Source: Candidatus Doudnabacteria bacterium
Lineage (GTDB): Bacteria; Patescibacteriota; Doudnabacteria; UBA920; O2-02-FULL-48-8
Assembly: GCA_019659055.1 (NCBI GenBank)
Contig: JAIFWV010000004.1
Location: 1-36,822, forward strand
Direction of reading: 5' to 3'
Length of the DNA: 36,822 nucleotides
Part shown: one piece after another, positions 1 to 7,059 of the stretch
Numbering within the stretch: position 1 is the stretch's first letter
Layout of the letters: every line of letters begins with the position of its first letter
Notes under the pieces: model-generated
Told to the model about the DNA's origin: nothing
The model's input: the letters and a program-made list of their open reading frames with translations, nothing else
The model's database searches: none
Translations under genes and position numbers: made by a program

Positions 1-70
1 GGGAGAGAAAGGGGATTACATACCCAAAAATCGTGTAATTACCATCGAGAGATTTGGTGTTGGGATTTTC

Positions 71-565
71 CTAAACCACGATATAGAACTGGCTCCCATT
101 GGAATCGCCTTTGGCCGCAGTCGAGGCCATACCAATTGCCCCAAGCTTATGCGTGAGTTTGATTTCCGCCGGCACAGTGTAGCCGGGTCCTCCCGTACCT
201 GTGCCGAGAGGATCGCCGCCTTGGATGACAAAATGCGGGATCACGCGGTGGAATTTGAGGCCGTTATAAAAACCTTCGTTTGAAAGTTTAACAAAATTTT
301 CAACCGTCTTGGGAGCGGCGGTGTGGTCCAAGGTCACGACGATATTGCCCATGCTGGTTTCGATCGTTGCCACGGGATGATCAGAAACCGCAACCGGTGC
401 CGGTTCAGGAGTGGGAGTAGGGGTCGGGTTGGTAGTTTCGGACGTGTTGGATCCGGCGGTACTGGACGTGTCCTGGCTGACGGTATCGGTTTTGCTTTGT
501 CTCACCAAAAAATATCCTGCGCCGATAATGAGTGCCAAAACCAAAATGCCTAAAATTGTTTTCAT
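71..565 (-). CDS. Membrane-anchored cyclophilin-type peptidyl-prolyl isomerase, cut by an in-frame TAG
   Basis: Predicted to isomerise X-Pro bonds during protein folding outside the membrane. Residues 3-20 are one hydrophobic anchor. A Thr/Pro-rich linker follows (about 25-58), then a cyclophilin core from about residue 63, with the family strings [13 protein letters not shown] and GSQFY. The frame stops at TAG (71-73) just after GSQFYIVV. Reading on without any frame change gives ENPNTKSLDGNYTIFGYV, which is the expected next cyclophilin segment. The stop is therefore a nonsense codon or a sequence error, not the natural C-terminus. The frame stays open to the window edge. The start at 565 sets the anchor at the N-terminus; no clear SD is visible. 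Family call is secure, functionality is doubtful. Confidence 0.8.
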   Translation of the reverse strand: MKTILGILVLALIIGAGYFLVRQSKTDTVSQDTSSTAGSNTSETTNPTPTPTPEPAPVAVSDHPVATIETSMGNIVVTLDHTAAPKTVENFVKLSNEGFYNGLKFHRVIPHFVIQGGDPLGTGTGGPGYTVPAEIKLTHKLGAIGMASTAAKGDSNGSQFYIVV

Positions 566-595
566 ATGAGTTTGATTAATGCCTATAAAGACTAC

Positions 596-2047
596 CTAAA
601 AACCTGAGGATTGTAAACCCCTCCGTTTGCGTCCATACCCGACCACGATGATCAGAGCCGCATAATAAATAAGCAGTCCGATGATATTGATATGCAAACC
701 AATGCTCGCATACGGAATGCGCGCGGTCAATTGCACAATTTCGATAATATACGAAAGCAGAATCCACAGCGGCCACGCCACAAGCGAAGCCAGCGCCGGC
801 CAGATAAACCCCAAAACCCCGGTGCCAAACCCCAAGGCCATTGTTGGCGGAACCATCTCGAGTACCAAAACATTTGTCAGCGGTGAAACCAGAGACAGCC
901 GATCAAAGTTATATAGCAAGATCGGCAAAGTAAAAATCTGAGCCGCCAAGGTGGCGGTAAATCCCCTGCTCACCCAATCGGGAATCCATTTGTGCCGCCA
1001 AGAAATGATTGGGGTGAGGTAAACCAGTCCGCACAGCGCGAGAAACGACAGCTGAAAGCCGACGTCGAAATGTAAAATTTTTGGGTTCAGCAAGACCATT
1101 GCTGCCCCAGTGAGCGCCATAGCATTGGTAATATTTTGCAACCGGCCGATGTTCAGAGCAATCAATCCCAAAGTACCAATGATCGCGGCACGGATAGCCG
1201 AAGCCGCGGCCCCGGTCAGGATCACAAACGCGATTATTAGCAAAAACGAAATCGAAGATGAGACTTTCTTTCCAAACCGCCTCAGCATCAAATCCAAGGC
1301 CCAGACAATAATGGTAATGTTGTAACCCGAAATCGCCACAATGTGCGAAGTGCCTGTGGTATTAAATTTATCGCTCAAGTCTTTAGGTATCGTGCGTTTT
1401 TCACCGACTAGGATTCCCCCAAGCAGGGCGTTTTGCGGCTCCGGCAGGACAGTTGTAAGATTCGTGATAAATTTGTGCTTGATGCTGAGCAGTTGGCTCT
1501 TGATCGGATTACCTCGATTCTGCGCTGAGACTTCGAAGTTTGGATAATACATTACGGCATGGATGCCATAACGGGACAAATAGTTGCGGTAATTAAAATC
1601 TTCAAAGACTGCCGGCTCCTGGATCTTGCCTGAAAGCTCCAACTCGTCACCATAATCAAAATTATGATTGGGATAAACTGAAACCAAAATTTTATCTTGG
1701 ATTTCTTGATCGTTGATTCTAATTTTACCCAGAGTAAGATAAATTTTATCATCCCGAATATCCGGCTCCTCAATAATCACTCCCGAAACTTTGAGGTTGG
1801 TATCGTAAAAAGGTGTAAGATTATTGACGAGTATGGCAGTCTGGAACCTCATCACCCCGGCAAGCAAGACTAACCCACAAACTCCCGCGATTCTGGCCAT
1901 CTTGGAATTCCACCACACGGAAATAAGGATAACAAAAAACACAGCCGCAATGACTGTGAAAATTTTCGGAATAAACGGCGCAATGAGTACGCCAAAGATA
2001 AAGCTCAAACAAACGAATAGAAAGATTTTGGATTTTGAAAAATTCAT
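596..2047 (-). CDS. comEC: ComEC/Rec2-type DNA uptake channel, without metallo-beta-lactamase domain
   Basis: Inner-membrane channel that moves single-stranded DNA into the cytoplasm during natural transformation. The 483-residue protein starts with two to three membrane helices, then a soluble beta-rich DUF4131-like segment (about 75-175), then the polytopic Competence domain with the motif SHIVAISGYNIT. It ends after the last helices at a basic tail. The C-terminal beta-lactamase-like domain of the long ComEC form is absent. I chose ATG 2047 because the first helix begins right after it; a 9-residue upstream extension is possible. dprA, another transformation gene, lies at 29.7 kb. Family call is confident; competence itself is inferred. 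Confidence 0.85.
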   Translation of the reverse strand: MNFSKSKIFLFVCLSFIFGVLIAPFIPKIFTVIAAVFFVILISVWWNSKMARIAGVCGLVLLAGVMRFQTAILVNNLTPFYDTNLKVSGVIIEEPDIRDDKIYLTLGKIRINDQEIQDKILVSVYPNHNFDYGDELELSGKIQEPAVFEDFNYRNYLSRYGIHAVMYYPNFEVSAQNRGNPIKSQLLSIKHKFITNLTTVLPEPQNALLGGILVGEKRTIPKDLSDKFNTTGTSHIVAISGYNITIIVWALDLMLRRFGKKVSSSISFLLIIAFVILTGAAASAIRAAIIGTLGLIALNIGRLQNITNAMALTGAAMVLLNPKILHFDVGFQLSFLALCGLVYLTPIISWRHKWIPDWVSRGFTATLAAQIFTLPILLYNFDRLSLVSPLTNVLVLEMVPPTMALGFGTGVLGFIWPALASLVAWPLWILLSYIIEIVQLTARIPYASIGLHINIIGLLIYYAALIIVVGYGRKRRGLQSSGF

Positions 2048-2167
2048 AACTTCACGAAGCGAGGCGCTTTGCAAATAGTAACCCGCACAGCACGACGGTG
2101 CGAGCGAGTAGGCCGAAAATTCAGCAGAATTTTACGGCTGGTACTTTTGCAAACCGCCGAGCTGACA

Positions 2168-3406
2168 TTACCAGAGCATAGATTTAACTTCGGTCACCAA
2201 ATTATCCAGGTCTACGGTAACCTGCTTCTTCTCCGCAAGATTTTTGAGATTCACAACGCGCTTTTTTGCTTCGTCCGGACCAAAAATTACCGCAACTTGC
2301 ATGTTCTTGCTCTCAGCATATTTGAATTGCTTATCGATTTTAGCTGTATCATAAATGAATTCTGTATCTATGCCGGCCGCACGCAAATTGGTAGTCATGT
2401 TCAAATAGTCTGCGGTGAGGTTTTTATCCAAATTAAATACAATAACCTCGGCCGCAGTCTGAGGAGAAATCTTGCCGGCATCCTGAAGTGCCGCAAACAA
2501 CCGATCCAGGCCAATCGAGCCGCCTACGGCAGGCATATCTTTGCCTGTAAATTTGCCGATGAGGTTGTCGTATCGACCCCCAGAGCCCACGCTCCCGAAG
2601 TCTGCCTTGCCCTTGAGGAAAAATTCAAAAATAATGCCAGTATAATAATCCAAGCCGCGCATGAGATATGGATCAAACTGAATGTTTATTACGCCGAACC
2701 CTTCCAGAAGATTTTGCATGCGGCTCTCGTATTCGGCATCCATCTCGCGAACCGCTTTCTCATAATTTTTAAGCAAAGATTCTTCGAATCCTTCTTCCTT
2801 GAGCGCTTCGGAAACCTTCTCCGCTCCTATCTTATCCATCTTGTCTAAGATCCTCATAAATTTCACGCGGGAAGTTTTGGGCACGTCTAATTGTTCGAGA
2901 GCCTTATCGATGAGAGTGCGATTGTTTATGCGCACAACCACCTCCCCGACTTCCAAACTCATGAAGGCTTGTGAGAGGGCTGCGATTACCTCGGCATCAG
3001 CAATCTCGGAGTCGGCACCTATAATATCGGCATCACATTGTGTGAATTCGCGGAAGCGGCCTTTCTGAGGATTATCTGCTCTCCAAACATTGGCCACTTG
3101 GTAGCGCTTGAACGGTTTGGGTAAATCCGGGTAATTGGCCACGACTCGCGCCAGAGGCACGGTCAGGTCGTAACGAAGCGCTACCTCGCGATCTCCAAGG
3201 TCCTTGAACTTATACATGAGTTTCTCATCTTCGCCAAGCTTGCCTTTGAAAAGTTCGTATTGCTCCAGCGCTGGTGTTTCGATCGGGGCAAATCCAAAAC
3301 GCTCAAAGATTTCAGAAATCTTAGAGATGATCTTTCGGCGAGCAATTTGCTCGCTGGGCAAATAGTCGCGGAAACCTTTGAGTAATTGGATATTGTTCTT
3401 GGACAT
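2168..3406 (-). CDS. hisS: Histidyl-tRNA synthetase
   Basis: Cytoplasmic class II aminoacyl-tRNA synthetase charging tRNA-His. All signature blocks are present in the 412-residue protein: GFRDYLP near the N-terminus, RYDLTVPLAR, a motif 2 containing WRADNPQKGRFREF, the histidine-specific RGLDYYTG, GGRYDNL, and a motif 3 GGSIGLDRL, followed by a C-terminal anticodon-binding domain. It lacks the Cys-rich insertion seen in the second HisRS-like protein at 22.5-23.8 kb, so the two are not recent duplicates. The ATG at 3406 lies only 6 nt after a -10 box, so the mRNA is probably leaderless. This copy should be the catalytic one. Confidence 0.95.
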   Translation of the reverse strand: MSKNNIQLLKGFRDYLPSEQIARRKIISKISEIFERFGFAPIETPALEQYELFKGKLGEDEKLMYKFKDLGDREVALRYDLTVPLARVVANYPDLPKPFKRYQVANVWRADNPQKGRFREFTQCDADIIGADSEIADAEVIAALSQAFMSLEVGEVVVRINNRTLIDKALEQLDVPKTSRVKFMRILDKMDKIGAEKVSEALKEEGFEESLLKNYEKAVREMDAEYESRMQNLLEGFGVINIQFDPYLMRGLDYYTGIIFEFFLKGKADFGSVGSGGRYDNLIGKFTGKDMPAVGGSIGLDRLFAALQDAGKISPQTAAEVIVFNLDKNLTADYLNMTTNLRAAGIDTEFIYDTAKIDKQFKYAESKNMQVAVIFGPDEAKKRVVNLKNLAEKKQVTVDLDNLVTEVKSMLW

Positions 3407-3412
3407 GCGGGT

Positions 3413-3441
3413 ATTTTAACATAAACCAGAGCATTAAAAAA
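3413..3441 (-). promoter_or_regulatory. Promoter of hisS, leaderless, fused to the upstream terminator
   Basis: The -10 TAAAAT occupies 3413-3418, 6 nt before the hisS ATG, so transcription should begin at or next to the start codon. Exactly 17 bp upstream of the -10, the -35 position (3436-3441) is the TTTTTT tract of the preceding gene's terminator. Confidence 0.5.
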
Positions 3442-3462
3442 CCGCCCCTTAGGCGGACGGTT
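3436..3462 (-). terminator. Intrinsic terminator overlapping the stop codon of the DUF167 gene
   Basis: On the minus strand AACCGTCC pairs with GGGGCGGTT around a loop that contains the TAA stop codon, followed by six T. The 3' end of the coding sequence is the 5' arm of the hairpin. Confidence 0.75.
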
Positions 3463-3685
3463 TGTCTATTTCCATAAATTTGTGTTTGCCGTGCATGCCG
3501 GATTTGATCCGGACATTACTCGGAGCTGTGTTAAAATAATCGGCGACCAATTCAATGACCGCATCGTTAGCTTGGTTATCTACCGGTGATGCGGTAACCC
3601 AGACGTTGTAAGTCTCGAGATCCACTTGCTCAATTTTCTCTTCGTGCGCCCGCGTCCTAACGTGGACTCGGATTATAAATGGCAT
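3449..3685 (-). CDS. DUF167 (YggU) family protein
   Basis: Small cytoplasmic protein of 78 residues. Its core has the DUF167/YggU pattern: a beta strand with basic residues, then ANDAVIELVADYF, then NVRIKSG, ending close to HGKHKFMEI. The biochemical role of the family is not established. SD-like AGGAAA precedes ATG 3685. The gene starts inside the 3' end of the DUF6580 gene (29-bp overlap in another frame), so it is probably co-transcribed and translationally coupled with it. Confidence 0.8.
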   Translation of the reverse strand: MPFIIRVHVRTRAHEEKIEQVDLETYNVWVTASPVDNQANDAVIELVADYFNTAPSNVRIKSGMHGKHKFMEIDKPSA

Positions 3686-4175
3686 GTGATTTCCTTCTGG
3701 CCCATGCCTTTACTAATTCATAAGATCCAAAAAATATTCCTGTGTACATAAGGTCAGAGACCAGTGTCGGCTTGAGAAACGGTAAGGCGTTGGTATACGA
3801 CCTCACCTGCTCGGCCCAAGTATGGCCATATATCCCATCTGGCGAATAAAGATAAACGCAATTGGTGACTAGGAAAAATATTGCCGACGCGGCCAATGAT
3901 CCGGACACGACAGTAGCCACATTTTTCTTGCGCCGAATAAGCATCCCCACCAATCCAATCAGCAAGAACGAACCATAAACTATGGAGCGTTGCTGAAGAG
4001 AATCAAAACCGATAAAGAAATCCGAGATAAGCATGGCCATAAGCGGCACGAGCAAAGCCACGCGGCGATTGAGATAGACTCCCCCAAATAAGGCCAGTGC
4101 TCCTATCGGTGCAAAATTTGCCGCATGCGGCAAGACGCGCAGTAGAGCCCCAATCAAAATTATTATATATGCCAT
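3657..4175 (-). CDS. DUF6580-like membrane protein, putative S-component-like transporter
   Basis: A 172-residue integral membrane protein with about five helices. The N-terminus has RVLPHAANFAPIGALALFGG, as in DUF6580 proteins, a family annotated as putative transport proteins with an ECF S-component-like layout. It begins 1 nt after the stop codon of the DUF4430 gene, so the two are very likely translated together. No energy-coupling ATPase or EcfT partner is in the window. With the neighbouring DUF4430 protein, cobO and the B12-dependent nrdJ, cobalamin is the most economical guess for the substrate; the sequence does not prove it. Confidence 0.65.
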   Translation of the reverse strand: MAYIIILIGALLRVLPHAANFAPIGALALFGGVYLNRRVALLVPLMAMLISDFFIGFDSLQQRSIVYGSFLLIGLVGMLIRRKKNVATVVSGSLAASAIFFLVTNCVYLYSPDGIYGHTWAEQVRSYTNALPFLKPTLVSDLMYTGIFFGSYELVKAWARRKSHAIYNPSPR

Positions 4176-4176
4176 G

Positions 4177-4554
4177 TTATTCTATTTTATCTAATTTCCA
4201 TTCGATGTGTTCACCATTTTTGGTGATGTATTGGTCTGCGCCGCGGTCGGCAAGTTTGCCATCGACATAAAATCCCCAGTAATGACTCGAATCGGGTTTC
4301 ACGCCGTCGATGCCAATGATCATAGGACCATACGAAGTATCTTTGGTGTCCACTTGGTGGAAAACCTTAAGCAGGTCCAGCGCATTGCGGCCGTCCTGGC
4401 CATCGTAAGTCACTGAGCTTATCTGCTGATTGTTTTCTGTGGTTGTCGGGGCTGTTACCGGTTTGCGGGTAAAGGCATAGACGACCCCGATTGCCGCGAC
4501 AATTGCTACGATTATAAATATTTCGACTCTTTTGGCTCTCAAAAAGTTAGACAT
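4177..4554 (-). CDS. Membrane-anchored DUF4430 domain protein
   Basis: 125 residues: basic N-terminus, one helix at about 11-28, a Thr/Asn-rich linker, then a DUF4430 domain (about 45-123) with the family pattern SHYWGFYVDGK, ADRGADQYITKNGE and a final WKLD. DUF4430 resembles the C-terminal domain of transcobalamin/intrinsic factor and occurs in bacterial surface proteins next to transporters. No lipobox Cys is present, so anchoring is by an uncleaved helix. A -10-like TAATAT lies about 23 nt upstream. Likely a surface-exposed ligand-binding partner of DUF6580. Confidence 0.7.
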   Translation of the reverse strand: MSNFLRAKRVEIFIIVAIVAAIGVVYAFTRKPVTAPTTTENNQQISSVTYDGQDGRNALDLLKVFHQVDTKDTSYGPMIIGIDGVKPDSSHYWGFYVDGKLADRGADQYITKNGEHIEWKLDKIE

Positions 4555-4590
4555 ATAGCTTTCGGTTAAACGCCTTGATATATTACCAGA

Positions 4591-5187
4591 TTATTTATTT
4601 TTGGCAATCGTGCTTTCAGCTTCGAAAGTTTGAGGTGTAATTCGCGGCAGATTGTGGTCATCGCAGTATTCGTGGAATAAAGAAGTATAATCGCGGTTGA
4701 TGCCAGAATTGATATCCAGATTTAATTTATTTACCATTTTTTCGACATCTGCTTTATCGCCTTCTATTTCTATAAACTCACCGATGAATGGCAATTTATG
4801 AAACTCCAAAATCATTTCTTGTAATCGGATTTTCCTCACGTACTTTTCTTTAATGCGGTAAGGCACAAATTCGAGCTTCTGAATTATTTCATCCATTGCT
4901 TTTGCGTCGGTCACGTACGTTTCAATCTCAGTCCTAACTAGAAAATGATCTTGATCACTTCCTTGATTTTTTTCTTTATAAGTTAGAAGGTTTCCAAAAG
5001 GTGCGGTTCTCAATCTTAAAACTTTAAAAGCGTCAAAAAAACCCTTCCCATCATCATACATAACGTCGTGTTCTAGGCCTTCCTTCTCTTTTAATTCTTC
5101 CCCGCCAAAAGACAAAGCTCTTTCATATAAAGCTTCTGGGTCATCTAGCTTTATTTTGATTTCAATTTCTTGGTTATCTTTATTCAT
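4591..5187 (-). CDS. CYTH domain protein (class IV adenylate cyclase / triphosphatase family)
   Basis: 198-residue soluble protein beginning with the tunnel motif ExExK (EIEIKIK, about residues 7-13). Later alternating charged strands fit the triphosphate-tunnel fold: FKVLRLRT, LLTYKEK, RTEIETYV, YVRKIRLQ and EFIEIEGD. CYTH enzymes bind and often hydrolyse triphosphorylated substrates with divalent metal; a CyaB-like cyclase activity is the alternative. Substrate cannot be read from sequence. A/T-rich codon use and no clear SD. It is separated from the next gene by a palindrome. Confidence 0.8.
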   Translation of the reverse strand: MNKDNQEIEIKIKLDDPEALYERALSFGGEELKEKEGLEHDVMYDDGKGFFDAFKVLRLRTAPFGNLLTYKEKNQGSDQDHFLVRTEIETYVTDAKAMDEIIQKLEFVPYRIKEKYVRKIRLQEMILEFHKLPFIGEFIEIEGDKADVEKMVNKLNLDINSGINRDYTSLFHEYCDDHNLPRITPQTFEAESTIAKNK

Positions 5188-5220
5188 AAAATGCTCTTAC
5201 TTTGCTCTGAGCAAATACTG

Positions 5221-5249
5221 TGTCATTCCCGCGGAAGCGGGAATCCAGA
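5221..5249. repeat. REP-like palindrome, left flank of the GIY-YIG gene
   Basis: TGTCATTCCCGC-GGAA-GCGGGAATCCAGA, with an 8-bp stem ATTCCCGC/GCGGGAAT. It ends 1 nt before the stop codon of the GIY-YIG gene. Read on the opposite strand, the right-hand palindrome has the same TGTCAT-YCCC...GGGRATCCAGA frame. Confidence 0.8.
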
Positions 5250-5250
5250 G

Positions 5251-5538
5251 CTAAAGCAAATCAGTGTATAAATCTTTCCAAGTAGGGTTAGATTTTTCAA
5301 TTAATGCTAGTTTCCATTTTCTATTCCACTTCTTAAGTTGTTTCTCTCTTAAAATAGCACTTTCAACTTCCGAAGTCTCTTCAAAATAAACTAATCTATC
5401 TACATTGTACTTCTGTGTGAATCCTTTCACCAATTTTTGCTTATGTTGATGTACGCGTCTAATTAAATCACCTGTAACTCCTATATACAAGGTGCCATTC
5501 TTGTCACTTGCTAAAATGTACACAAAATAAGATTTCAT
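5251..5538 (-). CDS. Small GIY-YIG nuclease-family protein (YhbQ/UPF0213-like)
   Basis: 95-residue single-domain protein. VYI (6-8) and YIG (18-20) form the signature, Arg27 lies in the DLIRR helix, and the conserved Glu falls in ESAILREKQLKKW, so the nuclease site appears intact. Proteins of this size are stand-alone GIY-YIG domains of mostly unproven role in DNA metabolism. The gene fills the space between two inverted palindromes almost exactly (1 nt at the stop end, 3 nt at the start end). Its A/T-rich codons differ from the neighbouring cobO. The whole 5221-5571 unit therefore looks like a small mobile or once-mobile element. Confidence 0.85.
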   Translation of the reverse strand: MKSYFVYILASDKNGTLYIGVTGDLIRRVHQHKQKLVKGFTQKYNVDRLVYFEETSEVESAILREKQLKKWNRKWKLALIEKSNPTWKDLYTDLL

Positions 5539-5541
5539 ATG

Positions 5542-5571
5542 TCTGGATCCCCGATCAGGTCGGGGATGACA
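5542..5571. repeat. REP-like palindrome, right flank of the GIY-YIG gene
   Basis: CTGGATCCCCGA-TCAGG-TCGGGGATGACA, with stem ATCCCCGA/TCGGGGAT. It is inverted relative to the left palindrome (5221-5249), and the outer TGTCAT and inner ATCCAGA ends are shared. It begins 4 nt upstream of the GIY-YIG start codon. Confidence 0.8.
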
Positions 5572-5580
5572 GCTCCGCTG

Positions 5581-6108
5581 TCAGTAATCAATGCCGCGCT
5601 GGGCGGTGATGCCCTGGTAGTATGGGTGCTTGATCATTTTCATTTCCGTGACCAAGTCCGCTTTCTCGATGATTTTTTTCCAACGCTTGTGGCCGGTCAT
5701 ACAGAGGTGAACTTCGTTAGGCTTGGCATCCATGATCTCGAGAATATCGTCTTCGGTGAGGAGTTTGGACTCCACAGCCGATAACGCCTCGTCGAGCACC
5801 ACCAGGTTGTATTTCTTGGACTTTAGATCTTTGATAGATTCAGCTTTGGCATTCTGCGCGGCCGCAATATGCTCAGATATATCTTTGCGGTCGCCCAAAA
5901 TTCCCACAAAGCCTCTTCCCATAAGTTTGACTTCGACCCCAAGCTTTGCGAGCGCTTCGCGCTCGCCCGAGGGCCAGTCCCCTTTGACAAACTGCAAGTA
6001 CAAAACCTTAAACCCGGTTCCGGCTGCCCGGCACGCCAGGCCTGCCGCGGCTGAGGTTTTGCCTTTGCCGTCGCCGATATAGACAATTGTCAGCCCCTGT
6101 TTTTCCAT
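5581..6108 (-). CDS. cobO: Corrinoid adenosyltransferase
   Basis: ATP:co(I)rrinoid adenosyltransferase of the CobA/CobO/BtuR family, which makes the 5'-deoxyadenosyl cofactor from scavenged or synthesised corrinoid. The 175-residue protein opens with the P-loop GDGKGKTSAAAG (12-23), has LQFVKGDWPSGE, VLDEALSAVESKL for the Walker B-like region, and ends with a short RGIDY tail. It is the likely supplier of adenosylcobalamin to the class II ribonucleotide reductase NrdJ, encoded about 1 kb upstream on the same strand. No other cobalamin-synthesis gene is present, which points to salvage. Divergent from the gene at 6160. Confidence 0.9.
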   Translation of the reverse strand: MEKQGLTIVYIGDGKGKTSAAAGLACRAAGTGFKVLYLQFVKGDWPSGEREALAKLGVEVKLMGRGFVGILGDRKDISEHIAAAQNAKAESIKDLKSKKYNLVVLDEALSAVESKLLTEDDILEIMDAKPNEVHLCMTGHKRWKKIIEKADLVTEMKMIKHPYYQGITAQRGIDY

Positions 6109-6109
6109 A

Positions 6110-6138
6110 TTGCTTATGTTTCTAATTTAAGATAAACT
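6110..6138 (+). promoter_or_regulatory. Promoter of the orphan gene at 6160
   Basis: TTGCTT (6110-6115), a 17-bp spacer and TAAACT (6133-6138). Transcription should start near 6145, about 15 nt before the GTG, leaving just enough leader for the SD AAGGAGG. It belongs to the same TTGCNN class as the promoters of the nucleotide-synthesis island. Confidence 0.6.
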
Positions 6139-6159
6139 GATGTGTCCAAGGAGGAATTA

Positions 6160-6594
6160 GTGAGGATTTCAACCTTTGATTTCGATGAACTAAAAAGGCT
6201 TGGAGTGATCGGGCCTTATCCGGACAGTGACTATGCCGTCCAATGGCTGCTGGGGTATCTCAAACGCGGCATCCATGATTACGGTTCAAGTCCAGCCGAG
6301 AGAGTAAAAAAATTCAATTTACTCCAACAGATGGCAGTCGGACAGACTGTCCTGAAACTGAAGGCTTCCACCAGCAGTCGGCCAATGCGAGCCGGTATCC
6401 TGCTTTATTTCACCGGCCGGCCAGAACTGAACGAGATGGCAGAAGAAATTTCCGATTGCCCGTTTCTTGCCAAGATCAAGTGGAATAAAAACTTGGTTTC
6501 CGGCAAAATCGCCAACGACGCCTATTACGTGCGAATTGATCAACTGGTTTTGGAAAAAACTATGCAACCCCTTTGGCCTATTAAGTCCCTTTGA
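6160..6594 (+). CDS. Unrecognised 144-residue soluble protein
   Basis: I do not recognise the family. The start is GTG 6160, preceded by a near-perfect SD (AAGGAGG, 5-nt spacing). An in-frame GTG at 6142 would put the SD inside the gene. The protein has no membrane segment or signal peptide, with an acidic helical N-terminus (FDFDELKRLG), a central helix HDYGSSPAERVKKFNLLQQM and a C-terminal half of mixed strands. It is the only plus-strand gene in the first 24 kb, has its own promoter, and its stop codon lies in its own terminator. It sits between cobO and nrdJ, but no link to B12 is visible. Confidence 0.6.
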   Translation: MRISTFDFDELKRLGVIGPYPDSDYAVQWLLGYLKRGIHDYGSSPAERVKKFNLLQQMAVGQTVLKLKASTSSRPMRAGILLYFTGRPELNEMAEEISDCPFLAKIKWNKNLVSGKIANDAYYVRIDQLVLEKTMQPLWPIKSL

Positions 6595-6610
6595 CTTAGT
6601 AGGCTTTTTT
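6576..6610 (+). terminator. Intrinsic terminator containing the stop codon of the 6160 gene
   Basis: GCCTATTAAGTC pairs with GACTTAGTAGGC (one G-U and otherwise complementary), followed by six T. The TGA stop at 6592-6594 sits at the loop/stem border. Confidence 0.8.
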
Positions 6611-6617
6611 ATATACA

Positions 6618-6652
6618 AAGGCGGCAGTCCGCCAACTGGCGGACGCCGCCTT
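6618..6652. repeat. Perfect palindrome between convergent genes
   Basis: AAGGCGGC and GTCCGCC flank the loop AACT and are mirrored by GGCGGAC and GCCGCCTT, with one unpaired base. It resembles the TCCGCC-type palindrome found inside dus (35698-35731). It may also terminate the minus-strand gene ending at 6657. Confidence 0.65.
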
Positions 6653-6656
6653 AAAC

Positions 6657-6887
6657 TTAATCTTTCGCTATAGTTTTCTGTTCCTGAAGATAAGCCAGTT
6701 TTTCTTTGAGCTTGGCAATACTGCGGTCGAGAGCGGCGATGTCGGCTGAGGTCATGCCGGGGTCGAGCTTGGCTTTCTCTAAACCCGCAATCCGTCCCGG
6801 CAAGTCGTCGCCTGGTCCATTTTTGGGCTGGCCGTCTTCCCGCTTAAACCCTCGCGGTGCTTGTTTATTGCTTTTATCTGAATCCAT
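6657..6887 (-). CDS. Small charged protein with coiled-coil C-terminus
   Basis: Hypothetical 76-residue protein starting at ATG 6887: a polar, Pro/Gly-rich N-terminal half, then a helix of alternating charged and hydrophobic residues (SIAKLKEKLAYLQEQ) likely to form a coiled coil. There is no recognisable domain. It lies downstream of nrdJ on the same strand and may be the last gene of the nrdR-nrdJ transcript, about 170 bp after the nrdJ stop. SD is weak. A longer frame reaching into nrdJ (start 7067) exists, but its extension has no protein-like character. Confidence 0.5.
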   Translation of the reverse strand: MDSDKSNKQAPRGFKREDGQPKNGPGDDLPGRIAGLEKAKLDPGMTSADIAALDRSIAKLKEKLAYLQEQKTIAKD

Positions 6888-7059
6888 ATTCCATATTCTT
6901 TCTCTCTCCCAAGAGTAAATGTGATTAGCGAGCCGGTGGCCGTCTGAAAACAATCTCGGAGCCAAACCGCTTAGTGCCCTGCGGGTTTGGCGAGAGCTTA
7001 GGCACAAATATGCGATCAGCAAATTTGATGCCGTGTTTTCAAAGGCTATCGGCGAGCGA

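Noticed and set aside
71-73. TAG recoding in this organism
   Set aside because: Other genes end normally and no second in-frame TAG is seen inside a conserved domain, so a single mutation or error is simpler.
2113-2140. Terminator after hisS
   Set aside because: GCCG-AAAATTC/GAATTTT-CGGC forms a stem, but no T-tract follows. It may be only a spacer hairpin before comEC.
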